A DNA stretch of 64,000 nt. It comes from an uncultured Prevotellaceae bacterium (GTDB lineage Bacteria > Bacteroidota > Bacteroidia > Bacteroidales > Bacteroidaceae). The notes under the pieces are model-generated. The model saw only the letters and a list, made by a program, of their open reading frames with translations. It did not search any database and had not been told where the DNA came from. Within the stretch, counting starts at the first letter, position 1, and each line of letters opens with the position of its first letter. Positions 8,965-14,641 of this stretch are shown here, piece by piece. Location: positions 18,053 to 82,052 of the forward strand of contig CADCEQ010000008.1 of NCBI GenBank assembly GCA_902800435.1. Reading direction: 5' to 3'. The translations under genes and the position numbers were made by a program.

Positions 8965-10724
8965 TGCTTTAAGTTTTCAAGTTTATGTTCTCCGTAGTAT
9001 TTAATGTCTGTACATAAGTCGTTGTCGATGACGGGAATTGACGTCAGCAGACCATCAGCCGGAGTGTAAACCAACACGAAGTGAATCTGGCTGAGCCTAT
9101 CTTCAACAAATTTCCTAACACTCGGAATGCTACAGTGCTGGGCAACAACGAACGAGCCAATCATGGGGAGGGTGGCCTGTTGTTCGTTCTCTACTAGTTG
9201 TTCAGCCAGATAGACTATCTTAGTGCCTTGCTGAACAGCCTTACCGTGTATGTGTCCTACGATACCGTTGCTATGGCCAGTCAGTGCCATGCAGATGTCA
9301 ACCACCATGTTGTTGCTTAGTTCTATACCATTGCAAACGTTGGAGTGTGATGAAGCATTAGCCAATGTGCTGAAATAGTCGTCACTGTTAAAGGTGGTCT
9401 CTGCATCCATGCTCTTTTGTTTCGATGAACCTGCGAGACTTTCTTTAGCCCAATCGTACCATTCCTCTAAAGAGTAAAGCTGCTTCAGATCGTTCTTAGT
9501 GTTGATGGTGGTGTCGCGGTGGAATGTAAAGATACCAAGTTCCATGCCTGGAGTCAACGTATCCACAACGATTGCCGTCAGGAAGTTGGGGTGGGTTGGA
9601 TGCTTCAGCTGCATCTGTACGCTACTGTCAGAATTGCTGAAGAATATGCCCAGTCCTGGGTGCGAGTGAACCCAACAAGTCAAGTCGTATTGGAGGTTGG
9701 TTTCGCGGCGCAGTTTACGCAGTTCTTCTAGTACCTTCAATTTAATCTTGCCGCCGAAGTTCAGTTCGTACTCTTCAAGCAGTGCATCATCGCCTGGCAG
9801 TACAATCTGTTCCAACGATACATAGTACTCGTTACTTTCAGCGTCGTGTACCCAGCGCCCTAACACCATGCAACCATACTCACGAGCCTGTTCTGGCGCA
9901 TTTTGGTCGTTGACATACATGTTATATAATTCTTCGATGCATGTGTTTTTGATGTAGATGCGCCGCACCGCCGAATCATAACAGAAGTCCTCCACGTCAA
10001 CCTTCATGTAGTCAGGATTGTCAATGACGCCTTCAAGACTCTGCTTCTTGAGGATAGTAGCCGTCTTGCGACGTACAACAATGCCACTTTCTGCATTATT
10101 GTTGCTATTGGTGTGGGGCGAACGATAGTTTGCGACGGGGACGGCCTCTTTCTTCTTTCCTGACCTGCTAATGGCATAAATCAAGAGAAGGAGCAGGAGT
10201 ATTCCGATACAAGAGCCGATGATGATTAAGGTCTGTTTGTCTAAACCGAGGAATGGTTTTTCCTCCTTGGCATTCAACTCTCTTTCTAAGAGGTTAAGGT
10301 TTGTTTCGCACGGCCCTAATTTGTCGTTAAGCATTGCTTGCATCTGTTCAACGCATGTTTGACGGTCTTCAAACTCCTGATTTCCATACTGATCAAGGAA
10401 GTCTTCAATCATCATGGTCTTTTTACCTTGATAGCGTTCTATCGAGTCGCGTTGGTTGGCGATGAAATAGCGCAGGTCGTGCATTGTGATATATGCCTCC
10501 TTATCTGTCGAGTTCTTCAGACAGTTGATGTGGTTGTCAATATCCTTATTGAGAGAGGCCATCTCTGCTTCTTTTAAATAAGGTATGGTCTCCACATATT
10601 CTCTGAAGCTACTGACAACCTTTGCCGACTGCAGAGGTTCAGTATTTGTACCCTTAACAGCTTGTGCCTGAATGCCCATAAAGAGCAGCATGGCAACAAT
10701 CAAATTGTTTTTTAGTTTATTCAT
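8943..10724 (-). CDS. Membrane-anchored JAMM/JAB-domain isopeptidase
   Basis: 593 aa. A signal sequence (1-22), an exported helical segment rich in charged residues (30-160), one membrane helix (about 166-186, 'IIIGSCIGILLLLLLIYAI'), then a cytoplasmic part. The JAB domain spans about 250-400 with a perfect zinc motif HxH-x7-S-x2-D: H353, H355, S363, D366. An upstream Glu in 'YYVSLEQIVLP' can serve as the catalytic acid. JAMM enzymes remove or process ubiquitin-like proteins. The C-terminal 130 residues ('GIVGHIHGKAVQ', 'IGSFVVAQHCSIPSV') might be a second, inactive copy of the fold; I am not sure. The gene is bracketed by the other ubiquitin-like genes, so its substrate should be this operon's Ubl. 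Confidence 0.88.
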   Translation of the reverse strand: MNKLKNNLIVAMLLFMGIQAQAVKGTNTEPLQSAKVVSSFREYVETIPYLKEAEMASLNKDIDNHINCLKNSTDKEAYITMHDLRYFIANQRDSIERYQGKKTMMIEDFLDQYGNQEFEDRQTCVEQMQAMLNDKLGPCETNLNLLERELNAKEEKPFLGLDKQTLIIIGSCIGILLLLLLIYAISRSGKKKEAVPVANYRSPHTNSNNNAESGIVVRRKTATILKKQSLEGVIDNPDYMKVDVEDFCYDSAVRRIYIKNTCIEELYNMYVNDQNAPEQAREYGCMVLGRWVHDAESNEYYVSLEQIVLPGDDALLEEYELNFGGKIKLKVLEELRKLRRETNLQYDLTCWVHSHPGLGIFFSNSDSSVQMQLKHPTHPNFLTAIVVDTLTPGMELGIFTFHRDTTINTKNDLKQLYSLEEWYDWAKESLAGSSKQKSMDAETTFNSDDYFSTLANASSHSNVCNGIELSNNMVVDICMALTGHSNGIVGHIHGKAVQQGTKIVYLAEQLVENEQQATLPMIGSFVVAQHCSIPSVRKFVEDRLSQIHFVLVYTPADGLLTSIPVIDNDLCTDIKYYGEHKLENLKQWTKRSR

Positions 10725-10730
10725 TGCGTA

Positions 10731-12065
10731 TCAAATTGAAACGTTTTTATTCGGATTCTGCCCGGGCTTGCGCCATCTCTTATACTTGGCAGGTATCTGG
10801 TCGTTGAGTGATGGCCTTTTGGGCTCTGCTTTTGGAGTCTCCTTAGCTTCGGGCTTCTTTTTCATTTCCTGAAGTCGTTGTTTGGCTGCCTCACCTTCTT
10901 TGCTTAGCTTGCGCTGCAGTTTGCCAGTTACGGCTTGCTCAGCTTGTTTCATCCCAGGAACGTTGCCAAAGGGGTTGGCCGCATTAACGCCATTCATTCC
11001 TCCACCAGCCATCTTTGTGATGCCCTCCATCATTTGTCTTTGGGCTTTCTGCAACTGGTTGTTCTTAATGGTCTGAATGACTTGCTTTCCACCGAAGATT
11101 AGAAGAGCCAGACCGCCGAGACCACCGACGAGCCACATAATCTCCTTTTTGTCTTTAGCTGCCTGCAATGCAGAAGCTGCTGACAGAGAGTCGGTCAGGG
11201 CTTTGGCCTCTTGAGCCTTTTGGGCGGCTTGAGCAGCTGCTGCGTTCTGGGCCGTTTCGGCCTGCGCTTCCAGCTCCTGTTTTTTATTGTCGTAAGCATC
11301 AAGCGTCTGGGCTATCTGCTTACTGACTTCATCGTCGGTCACCTTGAAGCGTAGTTCGCGCAGCATCGAAGCCTCATGTGTCAGTTCTTCAGAGAAGGGA
11401 AGTTTCTTAGCTTTTTCAAGCATCGACATCACAGAACTGATGCGGATGGCAGCTTCATCTGCAGGTGAGAGCCCTTCATCGGTCAGTTCCTCTGTCGTAA
11501 TAGTTTCTGAGCCAACATCATTCCCATCACTGCCGTTTCCAACACCACCAGCTGCAGAACGAGTCTTATTCGCTTTCGGTTTTAATTGAAGTGTTCCACA
11601 CTGGCCAAACACCTTGTAATGGCGTTTGCCTTCATAGTGAGCCAGATAGAGTGGGATAGAGAGCTGGGCGTCTTCGTCCTTTACAGTAAACTGTAAGACA
11701 GGATTCTCTTGAAGCAGATAATAACCGTCAGAAGAGGGCGTATAGGTTATGTTGGACGGGACCATAAAGGCACTCGGCGTCTGACCGTCGAACTTCAAAT
11801 CCCGGTAATTACCCGTTCTGTCAAAGATAACGACGGCAATTTCGTCCAGTTTTTTGTATTTGTCCTGGGTCCGCTGACCTAACTTTTTCAGAATGTTGTT
11901 AAACTTCACCGTAACCTGGCCCCCGTCTCGCGTCATGTTGTAATTCAGGATGACCCTATCGCCGTTAGTAGAATAGAGCGTGTCTTTGACGTCCTTAGCC
12001 AAAGTCAAGGTACTGCTAACGAAGACAGCAGCCAGACATGCCGTAAAACGTAGTCTTTTTGTCAT
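10731..12065 (-). CDS. Exported, membrane-anchored protein of unknown function (paralogous N-domain with next gene upstream)
   Basis: 444 aa, not recognised as a named family. Signal peptide (1-23), an exported beta-rich domain (25-165), a serine/glycine linker, helical segments (195-290, Ala/Gln-rich at the end), a membrane helix near 305-325 ('IMWLVGGLGGLALLIFGG') and a basic, proline-rich cytoplasmic tail. Its 'IPLYLAHYEGKRHYKVFGQ' aligns with 'MPIYIAKFKGKKKLILLEK' in the protein encoded just upstream, so the two share a domain. They overlap by ATGA, implying coupled synthesis. They could form a periplasmic pair attached to the JAMM and RING proteins, filling the place of the missing T6SS membrane complex (inference only). 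Confidence 0.72.
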   Translation of the reverse strand: MTKRLRFTACLAAVFVSSTLTLAKDVKDTLYSTNGDRVILNYNMTRDGGQVTVKFNNILKKLGQRTQDKYKKLDEIAVVIFDRTGNYRDLKFDGQTPSAFMVPSNITYTPSSDGYYLLQENPVLQFTVKDEDAQLSIPLYLAHYEGKRHYKVFGQCGTLQLKPKANKTRSAAGGVGNGSDGNDVGSETITTEELTDEGLSPADEAAIRISSVMSMLEKAKKLPFSEELTHEASMLRELRFKVTDDEVSKQIAQTLDAYDNKKQELEAQAETAQNAAAAQAAQKAQEAKALTDSLSAASALQAAKDKKEIMWLVGGLGGLALLIFGGKQVIQTIKNNQLQKAQRQMMEGITKMAGGGMNGVNAANPFGNVPGMKQAEQAVTGKLQRKLSKEGEAAKQRLQEMKKKPEAKETPKAEPKRPSLNDQIPAKYKRWRKPGQNPNKNVSI

Positions 12066-13111
12066 AGATTCTTAATGCGGTTGTAGCGTTCTATGATTTT
12101 GGTCTTATAGTCGCCACCTTTTTTCCAGGCTGAGGCATGCTTCGAGCAAGTTGGGTCTGTACAGCACTGATAGAGTGCATTTACTTGACTCATAACGCTG
12201 GCCTTGGCTTCTTTGCGGTTGTTACTGCTATAAATCTTCTTGTAGAAGTCGTCCAACTTGTGGTAAATCTGCTGGAGTGAGAGCGAACAGTAGCTGCAAG
12301 TATGCCCTTCTCTGACTCGCCCGTGTCTACCGCAGTCGCCTTCCCTGAAGTTGGCGTTGTCAAGGCGTTCCTTTAGGGCGTTGTAACGCTTATAACCGCC
12401 ATCGCCAGCCGTCCAGTTGTGGGCGGCAATAGCATTGTCTATACGTTCTTTGAGCGCGTCAATCCTCTTTTCATAAGTTTCTTTCTGCTTGCTTACTGAT
12501 GTCTTGTGTTTCGGATTGGTGCAGATAACAACTCTTTTTAGCTCGTTTTCCAACTTTTCACAGTCGGTGCTTAGGGATAGGTACTCCTTGCTGGGCTTTA
12601 GTTCTGCATCAATGTCAAGCTCTATGACCTGTTTTTCAAGCAGTATCAACTTTTTCTTGCCTTTGAATTTGGCAATGTAGATAGGCATACGACACTTGGC
12701 TCCCTCCTCATTGCTTACAGTAACGTTGGGAAGCGACTGTTTGTCGGAAGGCTCTACAAGCATCACAGCGTTCATCGGATTATTATATGGGTCGATGACC
12801 CTTTTGTTCTTTGTTCCGCCAAACTTCTTGTCGAAGCGGATGGAGGTACGAAGCTTCTTGATGCTTTTCTCAGAATAAGCCTGATCGAAGAGTATCAAGA
12901 CCTTCGATTCATCCAAATTCTCCAATTCAATGGCAACTTCAGCCGAACTGTCGTCACCAGTGTTCTTAAGTGTAGCAAAAATATTGCAGTAGCCTAAGCT
13001 GACAGTCTCCTGCGAGTGGTCATTACTCAGACTTATCTTTTTCTGCTCATCGGCATTGATATTGATGCATACTAAGCAGAAGCCGAGGGTTAGTAACAGA
13101 ATCTTCCTCAT
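12062..13111 (-). CDS. Exported Cys/His-rich protein of unknown function
   Basis: 349 aa with a signal peptide (1-20, 'LLLTLGFCLVCININA'). The N-terminal 170 residues share the domain seen in the neighbouring 444-aa protein. The second half is helical and holds closely spaced Cys and His: 'CGRHGRVREGHTCSYC' and 'CCTDPTCSKHA'. These look like a metal-binding or disulfide-bonded module. The gene follows the E2-like gene by 11 nt. A periplasmic location is expected from the signal, which is odd for a protein next to E2 and Ubl genes. I do not recognise the family. Confidence 0.7.
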   Translation of the reverse strand: MRKILLLTLGFCLVCININADEQKKISLSNDHSQETVSLGYCNIFATLKNTGDDSSAEVAIELENLDESKVLILFDQAYSEKSIKKLRTSIRFDKKFGGTKNKRVIDPYNNPMNAVMLVEPSDKQSLPNVTVSNEEGAKCRMPIYIAKFKGKKKLILLEKQVIELDIDAELKPSKEYLSLSTDCEKLENELKRVVICTNPKHKTSVSKQKETYEKRIDALKERIDNAIAAHNWTAGDGGYKRYNALKERLDNANFREGDCGRHGRVREGHTCSYCSLSLQQIYHKLDDFYKKIYSSNNRKEAKASVMSQVNALYQCCTDPTCSKHASAWKKGGDYKTKIIERYNRIKNL

Positions 13112-13122
13112 AGTATTGTTTC

Positions 13123-13788
13123 TTAGATGCTCAGTGATATTTTCTTCTTAGGCTTTTCTTCCTTATTGCCGTCAGTGGGCGGAGTAGGGGAAACAGGTTT
13201 CTCATCAGTCTGGCTATCCTGCGCAAATCTTACCCAACCGTTAGGCTCGCCTTCTTCGCGTACCCACTCTGCCACCCCTTGATCCTCGGGGTAGGGGTAG
13301 GTGTTCTGGGCGTGGTACATCTGATATTTTAGGTAACGCTCGACGCGAAGAACCAAATCTTTAATGGAAGCCAGAACACCCATCTCTTTGATAGTCAAAC
13401 AGACATGGCCTTTGAACGACCCACTACTGCGGATGTTGGGATGCCAGATGTCGGTCAGGAAAGTAAAGACGGGATTGCCGTCGGCTGAAGGGTAGTTGTT
13501 TGGCAGCACGATGCTCATCTTGTGCAGATTGCCGAAGATGGGCTTACGCGGGGGCTGTGTGTCTTCTACACCGACAATCGACTTGCAGCGGTACCATATC
13601 TCAAACTCCGTGGGTAGTCCCATGGCATTCTTCCGACGGATGATATACGAAAGTGACGGCTTGAAAGGATTAGGACTGTTCTCCTTGCGCTTGCTGCACA
13701 CGGCGTCCAGCTCCTTCCATTCCTGGAACAGACGGGCGTCGCGGCCCTTCAATTCCTTCAAATTAAAGTTGTTTATTGCTGGATTCAT
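13123..13788 (-). CDS. E2-like ubiquitin-conjugating (UBC-fold) protein
   Basis: 221 aa. The UBC core runs from about 15 to 165. Key pieces in order: 'MSIVLPNNYPSADGNPVF' (the PxxYP strand-loop), 'FLTDIWHPNI' with H116-P117-N118, the triad that stabilises the oxyanion in eukaryotic E2s, and 'GHVCLTI' with the presumed catalytic C130. HPN and Cys are 12 residues apart, about four more than in UbcH5-type enzymes. A C-terminal disordered tail (185-221) ends in basic 'KPKKKISLSI'. It should accept Ubl from the E1-like protein as a thioester. It lies 23 nt downstream of the Ubl gene. The intact motif and the Cys argue against a dead UEV-type protein. Confidence 0.9.
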   Translation of the reverse strand: MNPAINNFNLKELKGRDARLFQEWKELDAVCSKRKENSPNPFKPSLSYIIRRKNAMGLPTEFEIWYRCKSIVGVEDTQPPRKPIFGNLHKMSIVLPNNYPSADGNPVFTFLTDIWHPNIRSSGSFKGHVCLTIKEMGVLASIKDLVLRVERYLKYQMYHAQNTYPYPEDQGVAEWVREEGEPNGWVRFAQDSQTDEKPVSPTPPTDGNKEEKPKKKISLSI

Positions 13789-13811
13789 AATTATCTCTTT
13801 TCAATTGTCAA

Positions 13812-14138
13812 TTAGCCTGCTATAGGCACTGAAATGAGGTGCAGATGATCCATGGGCTGGATGTCATAGTCAACGAGAGCCATCTCGCGACCGTTCTCGT
13901 CCTCAAACTCCAGGATCACAGGCTCCTCGTCGTCATCCATCAGTTTGCCAAGCAGATACTGGATGGGGTTGCCCCCATTGTCCATCTTGGGCAGTTCAAA
14001 CACTTGGACAATACTGTTAATCTGGTCGCGTATTGTCTTGTTCGGGTCAGTCACTTTGACTTCAATCTCGTCATACGATGTACCGTCGATGGTCAGCATG
14101 ACGATAAACTCTTCTTGATAGAATTCCTGGTCTGTCAT
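13812..14138 (-). CDS. Ubiquitin-like beta-grasp protein
   Basis: 108 aa from the ATG at 14138; a longer frame starting at 14219 lies in repeat DNA and is unlikely. The pattern is that of a beta-grasp: strand 'EFIVMLTIDG', strand 'DEIEVKVTD', helix 'KTIRDQINSIVQVFEL', strand 'IQYLLGKL', an acidic insert ('DDDEEP') and a last strand 'DHLHLISVPIAG'. The mature C-terminus ends directly in a single Gly, so it would need no trimming before activation. A single final glycine rather than GG is known in some bacterial Ubl families. It is first in the ubiquitin-like block and is followed at once by E2. The identification as the conjugated modifier is inference from fold pattern plus the adjacent E1, E2 and JAMM. 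Confidence 0.8.
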   Translation of the reverse strand: MTDQEFYQEEFIVMLTIDGTSYDEIEVKVTDPNKTIRDQINSIVQVFELPKMDNGGNPIQYLLGKLMDDDEEPVILEFEDENGREMALVDYDIQPMDHLHLISVPIAG

Positions 14139-14186
14139 AATCGTAATATTTGTTTTTGTTTTTAATATGTTTATATCTTTAAAAAT

Positions 14187-14476
14187 CCTGCACTTCCTGC
14201 ACTGACCACTGACAGTCAAGAGGTTACAGCATTAAATTATTTGGAAATCCTGCACTGGATTCTGCACTCATTCCTGCACTGCCAAAACCCGCCGCCTTTT
14301 GCTCGTAAACCGCCGCTTTTTGTCAAAAACCCGCCGCCTTTTGCCTGAAATCCCTCTAAAATTGCTGCACTTCATAGGTCCCTTCAGATTCTCAAGTGCA
14401 GGTTTCAGTGCAGGAAAACAAGCCGTCTCCGACGTATAACCACCTGATTTCCAGTAGTCAGTGCAGGTAGTGCAGG
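14187..14476. repeat. MITE-like noncoding element with about 25-bp terminal inverted repeats
   Basis: The left end (14187-14211, starting CCTGCACTTCCTGCACTGAC) and the right end (14452-14476, reverse complement starting CCTGCACTACCTGCACTGAC) match at 23 of 25 positions. Inside, the octamer CCTGCACT or a one-base variant recurs on the left (14249, 14261, 14273, 14364) and its complement AGTGCAGG on the right (14395, 14407). The element separates the PAAR-like gene from the Ubl gene in a minus-strand operon, so it would be transcribed and could fold into a long stem. I see no credible gene in it. Confidence 0.7.
14289..14351. repeat. Three 21-bp iterations of a CCGCCGC-TTTT box
   Basis: The core CCGCCGC followed by a T run occurs at 14289, 14310 and 14331, a period of exactly 21 bp. 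Spacer bases between cores differ. It lies inside the larger inverted-repeat element. Two helical turns per unit would place all copies on one face of DNA. Confidence 0.75.
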
Positions 14477-14509
14477 TTTCCTTACAGTTTATAACCATAT
14501 ATCTACTTG

Positions 14510-14595
14510 TTTGGCGCCGCTATTTGGGGCTTTTGGTGCCGCTATTCGGGTCGTTTGGCGCCGCTATTCGTCTTGTTTAGAGCCCCCATTCGTGA
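14510..14595. repeat. Four 22-bp iterations of a GGCGCCGCTATTCG box
   Basis: Units begin at 14513, 14535, 14557 and (diverged, AGAGCCCCCATTCG) 14579, each preceded by TTT, a period of exactly 22 bp. The stretch between the inverted-repeat element and the 3' end of the PAAR-like gene (14477-14641) holds nothing else that I can support. Confidence 0.75.
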
Positions 14596-14641
14596 TTTGT
14601 CTTCTGTCGGCTAAAACTGACTGGTCATACTTTGCCAAGGA

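Noticed and set aside
13812..14219. 135-aa version of the Ubl protein starting at 14219
   Set aside because: The added 27 residues are encoded by the inverted-repeat element and its edge; the ATG at 14138 opens the beta-grasp domain.
14268..14498. 76-aa minus-strand frame ending in KRRR-type repeats
   Set aside because: It is a translation of the inverted-repeat element and its 21-bp boxes; the seven-residue periodicity follows from the DNA repeat.
14289..14595. CRISPR array
   Set aside because: Units of 21-22 bp with only 3-4 copies and no repeat-spacer structure of 28-37 bp; no cas genes nearby.
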